DNA from: Pycnococcus provasolii | Lineage: Eukaryota > Chlorophyta > Pseudoscourfieldiophyceae > Pseudoscourfieldiales > Pycnococcaceae | DNA length: 64,000 nucleotides | Assembly (NCBI GenBank): GCA_938743325.2 | Contig: OW568900.1 | Coordinates: 248,001 to 312,000 of the forward strand | Direction of reading: 5' to 3' | Part shown: piece by piece, positions 29,866 through 39,596 of the stretch | Layout of the letters: each line of letters starts with the position of its first letter | Numbering within the stretch: position 1 is the stretch's first letter | Notes under the pieces: model-generated | Told to the model about the DNA's origin: nothing | The model's input: only the letters and a program-made list of their open reading frames with translations | Database searches by the model: none | Translations under genes and position numbers: made by a program

Positions 29866-32486
29866 TCATTTTGCCGACCCTGTTACGAGCACCGTCGCCA
29901 GGAAGCGGTCGTGGGCACCCGTAAACGCAGGAGGAGGACGCTCGAGCACCGCGCCATTCTCGATCGCGACGCCAGCCGTGTACGACAGGCCGGACCAACC
30001 CTTGCCCGCGGAAGGAACGACGGGCAGGTCCTCCTCTGCAGGAGGAGGGGGAGGCTCCTCGCCCTCAGGGACGGGCTCCGGAGACGCCGGCCGAGGTGGC
30101 GCTCCGGCGTATGCGCCGCCATTTGCACTGAGCGTCACATCCTTGTGGATGAACGCGCGGCACGACGGGTACTTCGGCTTGCCCAAGTTCAAGTCGCAGC
30201 GGAACGTCGCCGCGGTGTCCGGGCAATCCTGCGTGTACGTGCCCTCGTACGTGTAGCCTGTCGCGTCGAACTTGCCCGGACCCTCGAGCTGGCCCTTGTA
30301 CCAAAGACCCTGCAGAATCGCGCCGCCGGGGTACTTGATGACGCCCTCGCCGTGCTTCAAGCCCTCCTTGTACATGCCCGCGTACACCGTTCCATCAGCA
30401 TAGTAGTACACTCCCTTTCCATCAGACTTGTCGCGCTTGAAGTCGCCCTGGTACACGTCGCCGTTGGGGAACGACATCAGGCCCGCGCCGTGACGAAGGC
30501 TGTTCATGTAGTACCCGCAGTAGATGGCCGAGTTAATGCAAACGTACACGCCGAGGCCCTGGCGGAGGTCGCGGTAGTACTCGCCAAAGAAGGAGTCGCC
30601 GTTGGGGAACGTGCACTTGGCGCGCTTGTCGTGGCGGCGTCCCTGCGCGTCGTGGCGCCCTTCGTAGAGACCGGCGTTGATCATGTCGTTCGCCGTGTCC
30701 TCCATGGTCTGCCCTTGGCAGTAAATCTGAAGGCTGCGGAAGCGCCACTGGAACTTGGAATCCAACTCCGCCTTCGCAAGCGCGGCTGCCGTGTCCTCGC
30801 CAGTCGCCTCCGCCGCAGCCTCGACCGCGTCGTCCTTCTTCGCATCAGCCTCAAGCGCCTTGGCGTAGTCGTCGGCGGACTTGAGCGTGTTGGCAAACTC
30901 CATCGCCCCCTTGAGGTTGCCGTCTCCCACCATGCTCGAGAGGTCGGTGTAGCCGCTCCTGCGCCACTTCCAGTACGCGCTGTCCTTGAACTCCTTGTAG
31001 AGCTTTGCGACGATCAGCGCCGTGCTGTCCTTCATCGGGTTGTGAGGCTCCTCCACCTCCTCGCCCTCCGCCGGCGCCGGCGCAGCCTCCTCGGTCGCCG
31101 CCTCGCCCTCCTCGCCCTCCGGTGCCGGCGGCGGCGGAAGCTTCACCTCGAGGTCCGTCTCGATGTTCATGATGCAGAGGTCCTTCTCGTTCTCCTCGTC
31201 CGTGATGTCGACGAAGCGCGCGTGGCAGTTCTCGAGCGTCGAGAATCCCGTGTCGGTGTAGTTGGTGATGCAGAAGACGATGCTCTTCGTCTCGTCGGGA
31301 ACGTTCTCAAAGTCGATCTCGATCGACTCGTTCACGTTGAATCCCTTGCTCATTCCGTGGTCGGCGGCGCTTCCCTTGCGATCGTCGCCGAGCAGCGTGC
31401 CTCCGGGAACCTCCTTGGACTTGTAGCTGACGCGCGCCGTCTCCTCTCCGGACGGGTTGTAGAAGATGGCGCCGAGGTCGAGATCCACCTTGGCCGTTTC
31501 GTCCTCCGCGAGTCGCCATCCGATGTCGACGCGAACTTTGCGCACGCGGCGCTTCTCGTCTGCGGGCGGAGCTCCCACAGCCTGGTTGTTCGCGAGGTCG
31601 TCGAGGACGTTGTCCTCGAACTTGCGCGCGATGGAGATGCGCTCGAAGATGTCGATTTCGACGTCGTCCATCTTCATCATGGGCAGGTCCTTGATTGCGA
31701 ACTTCATGTCGGGTATGATGTCGCCCCACGTCGTCCCCTCGTGCTCGGTGAGCAGAGTGTGCACGTTCCACCCGTTGAGCGTGCGGTGCAGCGCCAGCGT
31801 CTGCATGAGGCAGCTCTGGGAAGAGTCCTCCTTGAGCCACTTCTTGAGGTCGATGCCACCCTTGATGACAACCTCGTGCTCGTCGCCAATTTTTTCGCCG
31901 TATCCGTAGAGGCTGATGCCGAGCTTGTCCGGCGTCGAGAGCGTCACAGGGTTTGTATCTTCTGGCGATGCGCACACGACGAATACGATGGTGGTGATAT
32001 CTGCGGGCACCTTGGCGAGGTAGACGTTGATGACCTCGTCGTCCTCCTCCGCCGCGCCGAATCCGCTCTTGTCGTCACCCATGTGTCGAATCGCGCCACC
32101 GAACGAGGACATGGAGCCGAAGTACGCGGCATCTTTGAGCGTACCATCTTCCGCGAACATGCAGCACGCGAAGTCGAAGTCAAGCTCCGCACCGGACTAC
32201 AAAATATGTAATATATTATACATGCATGCATGCATGCAGAGGTATGTGAAAAAGGGAAGATGTGTATACGTGTGAGTACAAGTTTGCCCACAAAAAAACA
32301 TCCATTTATGAACATGCAAAAACAAAAGGAGGTAAAAAGACGTACGTCCGAGTGCCAGAGTGCACCAAAGGAGAGTTTTTCGTAGTTCATGCGCACGCCG
32401 AACACCTGCCCGCGCTCCACCTCAACGGGAACCGAAGTCGGCTCTTCAAGAGGTTCCCCCCCCTCTCCAGGAGCATCGTCCGCCAT
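29866..32486 (-). CDS. TerD-TerD-MORN fusion protein, one intron
   Basis: Two exons: 32346-32486 (47 codons) and 29866-32196, joined in phase 0 across a 149-nt GT-AG intron (32197-32345), giving 823 residues. The join restores a TerD start: VEVERGQVFGVRM, then AELDFDFACCMFAEDG and INVYLAKVPADITTIVFVV. A second TerD-like unit follows (VRVDIGWRL, KVDLDLGAIFYN, IEIDFENVPDETKSIVFCITNYTD). After a Pro/Glu-rich linker and an alpha-helical stretch come about five MORN repeats (YQGDFKRDKSDGKGVYYYADG, YAGMYKEGLKHGEGVIKYPGG). TerD domains bind calcium in bacterial stress proteins; MORN repeats bind membranes or act as scaffolds in radial spokes. Function unknown; an axonemal or membrane-linked role is inference. 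Confidence 0.82.
32197..32345 (-). other. Intron in the TerD-MORN gene
   Basis: 149 nt, donor GAC/GTACGTC, acceptor TTTTGTAG/TCC. It is AT-rich compared with the exons and includes an (ATGC)n stretch. Splicing keeps the frame and completes the first TerD domain. Confidence 0.85.
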
Positions 32487-33936
32487 ACTATTAATAGTTC
32501 GAGATATAGACTGATGGAAATGTAAATGTAAATGTGGATGTAGATGTGGAAGAACGACTTAAGCGACGCTCAGTACCGACTTAAGCCTATGATAGTACTA
32601 CTACTACTTAAGGCCACCTGAGGCCGCGAAAAGCAAGTTGAAACGAAGAACGGTACTTACGCTACCTTTGAAGGCCGACCCCTCCTGAGGTGATGGCCAC
32701 CTGGGCTGGGAGACTCCCCCTTAAGGGGTGCGCCCTTCAAGGCCCGCCGACGCCGACGCCTCGGAGAAGTCGCTGTTGTCTGTGTGCGAGAAGAGAAGCT
32801 CCGAACTGCGGGACCGTCGTCTTAACAAACAACAAACAACAAACAACGGCGATTTTGGAGAGTTCCACCTCAAACCCGTTTTCGCAGCCTCGCAGATTAG
32901 TCGTTGATGGTCGCGGCTGGTCACCCACCGCCTTGCAGCCGGCCGATTCCTCACGAGAACAGGAACAACACCAGTTCAGGAAGTCTCCACGACCAGTTTC
33001 ACGACCAGGCCGTCGGCTCCGAGGAGTAGGCTCGGCCATCCCACGGGCGGGTCCCCTTCCCCTTCCGATGCATCCCACAGCCCACAGAAGAACAGTCGGC
33101 TGGTCTCCCTACCTAGAATAAAATGCATTTAGCGAGATGCCCTCCCAGTCCCTGACTCCCTGTTTCTTGCCAAGCCAAAGAGTGCATAGACTATCGTAGT
33201 TCATGCACACATCACAACCCTCGGCCCTAAGGTCCATGGTCTGCACTCTGCAGGATTCTTCTCACGTCTCACCCCACACCGCCCACAACACCCTCATCCG
33301 AGCCTTCAGAAGCCATTCAGAGAACAAGCTCATCAGGTTGCCTTTAACGGCGAGCTCAATAGACTATGGAGGAGGGCCAGAGCCTCGAGGGCAGAGGAGG
33401 AGACACGTTTCCCCCAAACCCCTAGAAACTCCTTGGGAAACCTATTCCCGAGAACTTGATCCAACCCCAACTGCCCCAACTGCTCGCATACAACCCTAAC
33501 TTACCCCTGAGGTAACCCTAGCGAATCCCCCCCGGGGGATCGGATGCTCCCCCAGGCTGCCCCCTCAGGCTCCCCCGGGGGGCCAAGGCAAAACCTGATG
33601 CTACTCGACCAATGCCCTCGACGTGGATCCGCCCCCTTCTCTCCCTCTACGATAGTCTAGGTAGGCTGACGTCGCCGGGTCCCTAGACTATGGAATTGGC
33701 TGGGGAGATAAATATCTCAATCTGCCCCGAAGAGTCGGAGAGGGATTAGTGGCCGTAGATTCGTTTTGCTCCCTCCGGGTCCCGGGGGAGAGAGAGTGGG
33801 AAGGCCGCACATACCCTTTGTGTATAAAACCAGCACACTGTCCCGAGGGCACCCGGGAGGGAGGGGGAGAACAAAGGCGACGTCTTCCCCCCCCCGCCAC
33901 TGCCCCTCCCTTGTAGTGCGCTATTGTCTTCTGGCC
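32487..33936. other. Long divergent intergenic region upstream of the PRR gene
   Basis: No supported gene. Contains TGTAAATGTAAATGTGGATGTAGATGTGG near 32521, weak CCCTAACTTACCCCTGAGGTAACCCTAG near 33498-33528, and a CCCCCGGGG-rich palindromic patch at about 33528-33580. Open frames here (for example 32690-33121) have no recognisable content. An in-frame extension upstream of 33937 has noncoding character. Confidence 0.6.
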
Positions 33937-36081
33937 ATGGCTGACACCTCGTCTGTGTTGCCTCCTGCTGTTTCAGGGGGTGTTGGTGTGGCTCCTGCCC
34001 CTGCTCCTGCCTCCATGGAGTTGGCTCCTGCACCGGAGGCTTCCAGGGGGGCTTCCTTGGGGGCTTCCTTGGGGGGGTCATTTCAGGGGCTTGTGAAAGA
34101 AGTGCCTCCTGCTGAAGAAACCGTCGCGATGATGATGGCTGGTTCTTCAGGAGACTGTGTTGTTTTGGAGGAGTCTCAAGAGAAGCAGCAGCAGGTCATG
34201 GCGACGAATAACACGGTGCAGCAGGTGCAGTCTGGTGTGCGTGCATCCGCGCGTGTCGCTTTGAAGGCGGCACGTTCGTCTCGTGAGAACCTTTTAAGTG
34301 CTGTAGACGGCAACGACAACAACCCGAATCCTCCTAGTGCTAGTGGTGGTGGCTCTGGGCGCAATAAGAATCACAATAATAACACCAACAACAATAAGCA
34401 GCAGCGCTCGGATCCCGGGTCTTTTTCCGCAGATGAGGAAGATGATGACGCTGACGACGGCGACGACCTGGAAGAAGACATGGATGAAGATGATGATGAT
34501 GATGACCACCACCTTCAGGAGGACCTCGACGAAGAACCTTTCAGTGATCCTGACATGGAAGACCGGCGGATGCGATCCGCCAAGACGACCCAGTCGACGG
34601 CAAAGTCCCAGTCAAAACAACTCCTCGACAACTCGAAAAAGATGCGCGTTCTCCTCGCCGAGGACGAACCAACGACGCGCATGATCGTTACCAAACTCCT
34701 CGAGGCGTGCGAGTACGAGGTGGTCAGCGTCGAAAATGGAAGAGATGCGCTCGCAATGCTCAGGACGTCGAGGTTCGACCTCGTGCTCTCCGACGTGCTC
34801 ATGCCCGAAGTGTCCGGTGTTGATCTCCTGCAAGAACTCAAAAACCAGCCGTCGACGGCGGTGGGAGGAGACCACAACCACGACGACGACAACAAAAACA
34901 ACAAAAAACAACCCGCACACAGCAGCACATGGAGGCAAGTTCCCGTGATTGTCATGTCAAGCCAGGAAAGCAAGGATACAGTCATGCAGTGCTTCAAGCT
35001 AGGTGCAGCAGACTTCCTCGTTAAGCCCGTTCGAAAGAACGAGCTGAAAAATCTCTGGCAGCACGTCTGGCGACAGACACGGCATAGCGAACAGCACCGC
35101 GAACGCGAAGACGACGGCGCGGACGGATCAAGGGATGTGGTGCACGCGGCAGGTGACAAAAACGACCATCGCAATAAAGGAGCAGCAGCAGCAGTGGCAG
35201 GTGCGGCGGCTCCGCCCGCCTCGACATCGGGAGAGGATGGAAGCAACACCGCCGCGGCAACCGTGATGACGGCACCGGTGGACGAACTCGTGCCTGCGCA
35301 TAACAAGAAGAAGATTATGAGAACTTCGTCGAAAGGAGGCAAACCCTCGAAAGGTGCATTAGATGGATCGCGCACGCCAAGCGCGGGAAACTCGACGGAC
35401 AGTACCGCTGAGCTGCTACTGTCCATGTCGGCGGACAGGAAGAGGAAACGTGGCAAGGCACCGGCGGCTGAGGAGCCTGAACAGGGCGAAGAACAGCCTG
35501 CCCACGACGACGACCATATGGATGCAGAGGCGGTGCACTACGCACTGCCACTGGCACTTCGGCAAATCATCGAGGGAACCATCAACTCCAACAAGGGCTT
35601 CGCACATGGACTCAGCAGGAGCAGGACGCAGAGCGCGTTCTCCGTGTTCAACGCGTTCGTACCACCCACACTTCCCATGCTGAATGCCAGCCACGCCGGC
35701 AACGACGCAGGCGCAATGAACGGCGCAGTTTCCGCCTTCAACGCACCCTTCGCAGCTGCACTGTCGTCGTTCGGCCAGCACGATGCCGACGGCGCGGTGG
35801 TGGGCGTCGTGCCGCACGCATGGACGAAGGAGCGCGAGACGCGCCGACGCGCGGCGGTGACAAAGTACCTGGAGAAGCGAAAGAACAGAACGTACACGAA
35901 GACAGTGCGCTACGAGAGCCGCAAGCGCCTTGCGGAGACAAGACCACGGATACGCGGCCAATTTGTCAAGGCGAGCGACCTCGCCGCGCTCAAGGAGGCT
36001 GAGAAGATGGGATGGAAATTTGAGGATGGGAAGTGGAGGAAGGTTGACACGCCTCCAGATGGCGAACAAGTTGCCAGTTGA
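33937..36081 (+). CDS. Pseudo-response regulator with CCT domain (TOC1/PRR-like clock protein)
   Basis: 714 residues from ATG 33937, in a strong context (GCCATGG); an in-frame extension upstream is not protein-like. The N-terminal 230 residues are disordered with Asn and Asp/Glu runs. The receiver domain is at about 236-380: acidic pair EDE (Asp243), FDLVLSDVLMPEVSG with Asp286 at the phospho-acceptor position, and Lys363 in FLVKPVRK. A hydrophilic insert splits the domain before VPVIVMSSQ. A CCT domain lies at about 635-680 (RRAAVTKYLEKRKNRTYTKTVRYESRKRLAETRPR), a plant DNA-binding module with an NLS. Land-plant PRRs have lost the acceptor Asp; here the D-D-K set is present, as reported for the Ostreococcus TOC1 receiver. 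Likely a circadian clock repressor in a phosphorelay-capable form. Confidence 0.9.
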   Translation: MADTSSVLPPAVSGGVGVAPAPAPASMELAPAPEASRGASLGASLGGSFQGLVKEVPPAEETVAMMMAGSSGDCVVLEESQEKQQQVMATNNTVQQVQSGVRASARVALKAARSSRENLLSAVDGNDNNPNPPSASGGGSGRNKNHNNNTNNNKQQRSDPGSFSADEEDDDADDGDDLEEDMDEDDDDDDHHLQEDLDEEPFSDPDMEDRRMRSAKTTQSTAKSQSKQLLDNSKKMRVLLAEDEPTTRMIVTKLLEACEYEVVSVENGRDALAMLRTSRFDLVLSDVLMPEVSGVDLLQELKNQPSTAVGGDHNHDDDNKNNKKQPAHSSTWRQVPVIVMSSQESKDTVMQCFKLGAADFLVKPVRKNELKNLWQHVWRQTRHSEQHREREDDGADGSRDVVHAAGDKNDHRNKGAAAAVAGAAAPPASTSGEDGSNTAAATVMTAPVDELVPAHNKKKIMRTSSKGGKPSKGALDGSRTPSAGNSTDSTAELLLSMSADRKRKRGKAPAAEEPEQGEEQPAHDDDHMDAEAVHYALPLALRQIIEGTINSNKGFAHGLSRSRTQSAFSVFNAFVPPTLPMLNASHAGNDAGAMNGAVSAFNAPFAAALSSFGQHDADGAVVGVVPHAWTKERETRRRAAVTKYLEKRKNRTYTKTVRYESRKRLAETRPRIRGQFVKASDLAALKEAEKMGWKFEDGKWRKVDTPPDGEQVAS

Positions 36082-36340
36082 AGTCGACGACGACGAAGAT
36101 GAAGATAAAGAGGGAAACACGAAAAGAAAAAAAAACAAACCAAAACAAAACAAAAGCACTGTTGCTTTTGTGTGTTGATAGATTTTTTGCCGTAAGAAAA
36201 AGGAGAATTTTGTTAACGTAATAAATTCCTTTTTCTTTTTTTTCAAATGAGCTTTGTAGGTTGGAAGAAAGACAACGTCCCGTGTGCCCACCAATGCACG
36301 CCGCCAAATGCATTTTGAAGATTTCTACCCAATGTTCTGT

Positions 36341-37261
36341 CTATCCAATGAGCACGTTCGTGTCGGTGAGGAACTTGTAGTCCGGTACCTCGAGGTTGTA
36401 CGGCGCCGGGCCCTTGCGAATGCGGCCAGAGACGTCGTAGTGCGACCCGTGGCAGGGGCAGAACCATCCGCCGTACTCGCCGGCGTTCGCAAGAGGCACG
36501 CAGCCCAGGTGCGTGCACACGCCAATCACAATGAGCCACTCCGGGTTCACGACGCGCTCCGAGTCGAGCTGAGCGTCACGCAGCTCAGCCTTCGTCACCT
36601 CGTTGGAGTTCTCAATCTCCTTCGCGGTACGGTGTCGGATGAACACTGGCTTACCACGCCACTTCACGGTGACGGTGTTACCCTCGTCGATAGCGCTCAG
36701 GTCCACCTCGAGGCTTGCGAGTGCGAGGACATCCTTCGAAGCGGACATGGACAGGACGAACTTCAGAATGGCGAGGCGGATCGCGGATGCGTAGATGAAG
36801 CGTCCTCCGGTGAGCACGAAGTACGTGAATGCGCGCTTGTTGTGATCACCCGGCGGGAACCTCTCGTGGTTGCTGTCGTCGTAGTCGATGATGTTGGATG
36901 GGTTTTTCAGTGCAGCGTCAACGTTCACGGGAACGGTTGGCGGGTACGAGGCGAGTTCGCCGTAGCTCCGGCGTGTTTGTGCTTGTGCAGCGAAAGGAAT
37001 ATTCACGAGCTGAGGTGATTGTTGAGACACCGGTGCAATCGATGACTCTTGAGACGAGTCATGGCGCCTCCCAAGAAAATGTGTATGTGCGCCATGATTG
37101 AAGCCGGAGAAGGCCGAAGAAGAGAACCCCGCCCCTGAGGATGCCGATGCTGATGAAGCACGCACAAAAAAGGGAGTAGTGGTATACAGTGGTGTCACAC
37201 CTCGCAAGAAAGATGCTTGGAAGCCTTTTCCCAACGCGAGCATGTTCATGTGCGCTGCCAT
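36341..37261 (-). CDS. Rieske iron-sulphur protein of cytochrome bc1 (complex III)
   Basis: 306 residues. The long N-terminus (about 95 residues, Ser/Arg/Ala-rich) is a mitochondrial presequence. [43 protein letters not shown] supplies the membrane helix and hinge. The 2Fe-2S ligands are in CTHLGC (249-254) and CPCHGSHYD (268-276), and [10 protein letters not shown] is the conserved Pro loop. RHRTAKEIE is typical of mitochondrial rather than plastid Rieske proteins, which lack that segment. Convergent with the PRR gene. Confidence 0.95.
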   Translation of the reverse strand: MAAHMNMLALGKGFQASFLRGVTPLYTTTPFFVRASSASASSGAGFSSSAFSGFNHGAHTHFLGRRHDSSQESSIAPVSQQSPQLVNIPFAAQAQTRRSYGELASYPPTVPVNVDAALKNPSNIIDYDDSNHERFPPGDHNKRAFTYFVLTGGRFIYASAIRLAILKFVLSMSASKDVLALASLEVDLSAIDEGNTVTVKWRGKPVFIRHRTAKEIENSNEVTKAELRDAQLDSERVVNPEWLIVIGVCTHLGCVPLANAGEYGGWFCPCHGSHYDVSGRIRKGPAPYNLEVPDYKFLTDTNVLIG

Positions 37262-37714
37262 GACAGTCTTGGAGAATGAAATACGGCAGAGATTGACGTC
37301 GTCGTCGCCGGACCCTCGCGAGCTGCTTCAAGTTTATGGGGACTTTCAAGAAAAACCCTTCGCTTGCTTCAAGGTATAATAACAAAACCCTAAGAGAGGG
37401 GGGGAAATACCGGGTAGGAAGGAGGGGGAAATCGTCACCCTAACCCTAATGTACGAACCCTAACCCTAACCCAAACCCTAACCCTAACCCTAACCCTAAC
37501 CCTAACTGCTTCTTCCTCTTCTCCTTCTCCTTCTTCTTCTTCTTCTTTCTCTCTCTCTCTCATTCATTTAAGAAAGATTATTCCAAAGATTCAAACACTT
37601 GTTTCAAACACGCGTGTTCCTGGAAAACTGTTGACGTGTATCACTAGTGCACAGTTGACATTGCTGTCTTCAAGACGAGGCTCACTCTTCAAGACCTCAC
37701 CTGATAGATCTATC
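37262..37714 (-). repeat. Divergent intergenic region with CCCTAA array
   Basis: 37437-37506 has CCCTAA copies, including an uninterrupted run of about five near 37476-37506. A CT-rich tract (TTCTTCTTC, CTCTCTCTCTC) lies at 37508-37560. It separates the Rieske and WDR31-like genes. Confidence 0.9.
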
Positions 37715-38854
37715 ATGGGTGCGTTGTACAGTCGGTGCACTCCATCTTCTGCTTCCAGGGGGACATCATCTAACGCAGGTGGTGGTGGGAATGGTGGTGG
37801 TGGTAATGGCTTAAAAACTTCTTCAAGCTCTCGTTATGCGTCAGCGTCTGGGATAATTCCCGACTCGTCGTCCATCTCTTGTCTTCCTCTTCTTCACAGA
37901 GACGCAGTACTCGGTGTGTGCTGCGTCGAGTCCAATGATGGGTCCACATTCGTTACGGCATCCGAGGATAAGACGGCCTGCTTATGGAGTCTCTCGAGTG
38001 GAATCTTGCAGAGATTTAAGGGACACGAAAGGCCGGTCAACCGCGTGGCATACTCTCGGCGATCATCTCTATTCGTCACCGGGTCGAGAGATACCACCGT
38101 TAAGGTTTGGCGTGCAGAGTCAAGCGACGCGAAAGCGACGCTGACGGGACACACGCTCACGGTGAACGGTGTCGCGGCCAGTGATTCCCACGACTGGATC
38201 GCGAGTGGAAGCCGTGACTACACCGTGCGATTCTGGGATCCGGAGGCGGGACGTCAGACGGCTGGGAAGAAGATCTCGCGCAACCTCGTCACGTTTCTGC
38301 GCGCCATTCCGAGTGAGAACGCCGTCTTGCAGTCTTCTGAAGATCTACAGCTGCGCGTGTGGGACGTGCGCACGTGCTCCGTCACGCAGAGTCTTACCGG
38401 CCACGCGAACATCCCGAGGTGCTGCGACGTCTCCCCCGACGGCAACTACTTCCTCAGCAGCGCGAACGGTTTCGAGGGTGCTGGATGCGAGGGCCGCGTC
38501 TGGGACCGGCGCACGGGCAAGCAGATTGCGACGCTTACGGGGCACATGTTCTCTTCCGACGGGTGCTGCTTCCTGTCTCCGCCTGGCATACAGCAGCTTC
38601 TCGCGGCGACCGTTTCCGCAGACAAGTCCGTCAAGCTGTGGGACGCCATGTCTGGCGCATGCCTTGACACGGCGAGCTTTACGGGCGACGACTCGAACGA
38701 CACGCCCGTCGTGTGCGTATCGTCGTGCGACGACGACGGCACTGGTGGTGCACGTTTGGTGGCTGGCAATTTCGAGGGATCTGTAAAGGCGTGGTCTGTG
38801 CGACCTGGATCCGGCGGTCTCAGCTTGAGTGCGACGCACGCGACGGCTACATAA
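37715..38854 (+). CDS. WD40 protein, WDR31-like (ciliary)
   Basis: 379 residues from the ATG at 37715; an upstream in-frame ATG is possible but the MGALYSRC start matches the N-myristoylation rule (Gly2, Ser6) with a palmitoylatable Cys8. Seven WD40 blades follow. Blade 4 ISRNLVTFLRAIPSENAVLQSS and blade 5 SPDGNYFLSSANGFEGAGCEGRVWD resemble segments recalled from animal WDR31 (SRNLVT...VLQTSED; SCSNGF.G.GCE..LWD). WDR31 takes part with ELMOD proteins in regulating cilia and intraflagellar transport. Orthology is judged from these motifs only. Lipidation is predicted from sequence, not shown. Confidence 0.72.
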   Translation: MGALYSRCTPSSASRGTSSNAGGGGNGGGGNGLKTSSSSRYASASGIIPDSSSISCLPLLHRDAVLGVCCVESNDGSTFVTASEDKTACLWSLSSGILQRFKGHERPVNRVAYSRRSSLFVTGSRDTTVKVWRAESSDAKATLTGHTLTVNGVAASDSHDWIASGSRDYTVRFWDPEAGRQTAGKKISRNLVTFLRAIPSENAVLQSSEDLQLRVWDVRTCSVTQSLTGHANIPRCCDVSPDGNYFLSSANGFEGAGCEGRVWDRRTGKQIATLTGHMFSSDGCCFLSPPGIQQLLAATVSADKSVKLWDAMSGACLDTASFTGDDSNDTPVVCVSSCDDDGTGGARLVAGNFEGSVKAWSVRPGSGGLSLSATHATAT

Positions 38855-39236
38855 GAATGGTACTGTGGCAATGGCAGAGATTTGCAAGGCTCTGCTGATC
38901 GCGAGGCGGCGCGGGAGATCCAAGACAGATCGCGCTCACCACCAGCTCCTCGTGGTCGCTCTTCTCCTCCGCCACGAGGCCACGAGGCCGGTCGCCGCCG
39001 CCACGAGGCCGGTGCTGGTGGAGGTGGTCGATCCCTTTCGGGGTCGCGCTCACCGCCACCTCGTGTGCCGTCGTCGCGAGGTGCTGGTCGCATTTCCCCT
39101 CCACCGCGAGACAGGTCGCCGCCGCGAGGTGGTGGGCGGACGCTACTCTCCCTCCTCCTCCTCAGCACAGGTACTGTGGTGGTGTAAATTGATTTCTTTT
39201 GTTACATGCACGTATGTGTGTGTGCGTGTGCTGTCA
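38855..39236. other. RS/RGG-rich open region downstream of the WDR31-like gene
   Basis: The plus strand encodes DRSRSPPAPRGRSSPPPRG and SLSGSRSPPPRVPSSRG-like sequence up to 39187, like the tail of an SR splicing factor, but there is no ATG or RNA-recognition motif before it. The minus strand is also open and Arg/Gly-rich. It may be 3' UTR of the WDR31-like gene, an alternative terminal exon or GC-driven chance; not called a gene. Confidence 0.35.
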
Positions 39237-39596
39237 TGAGTCCGTGACTTTCGCAGGCGTGACGTCCGACCACGGCGCGCGTCTGACGTGTGTGGTTCCG
39301 TCGTCTTTCGACGCGCACTGCTTGGTGACTTCGTCGCATATTGGCAGGTTCGCGGGGCAGCAGTGCCTGTGGTCGGGACAGCACGTCGCGTCTGGGAGTG
39401 GGCAGCATCCCCAGCTCACGCATATGTCTACGCCTATGGGCATGACGCAGCAGCACGTCGTATCCGCGGGACACGAGTGCGTGGCGTCGCACTGCTTCTC
39501 GGCCGCCACGCAATTTTGTACACACTGTGAAGTTAAGGCAAGCAGAGCGAGAAGTATGTGAACCGCCTTGACTGCAATCCAAGCCTTAAAAGCCAT
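39237..39596 (-). CDS. Small secreted granulin-domain protein
   Basis: The coding region runs from the ATG at 39596 (start MAFKAWIAVKAVHILLALLALTS, a clear signal peptide) to a stop codon ending at about 39234, giving about 120 residues. The mature part has the granulin cysteine ladder: CDATHSCPADTTCCC, then GCCPLPDATCCPDHRHCCP and C..VTKQC, that is, paired CC motifs at regular spacing. In plants and algae granulin domains are usually C-terminal parts of RD21-type cysteine proteases; here no protease domain is present. The protein is probably secreted or vacuolar. Function unknown. Confidence 0.8.

Noticed and set aside
29911-32211. 766-codon open frame on the plus strand
   Set aside because: Antisense to the TerD-MORN gene; composition (VRR, RLVALEVALVHVAV) is a mirror of GC-rich codons and shows no domain.
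38446-39168. 240-codon Arg/Gly/Pro-rich open frame on the minus strand
   Set aside because: Overlaps the end of the WDR31-like gene in antisense; RGG look follows from GC bias.
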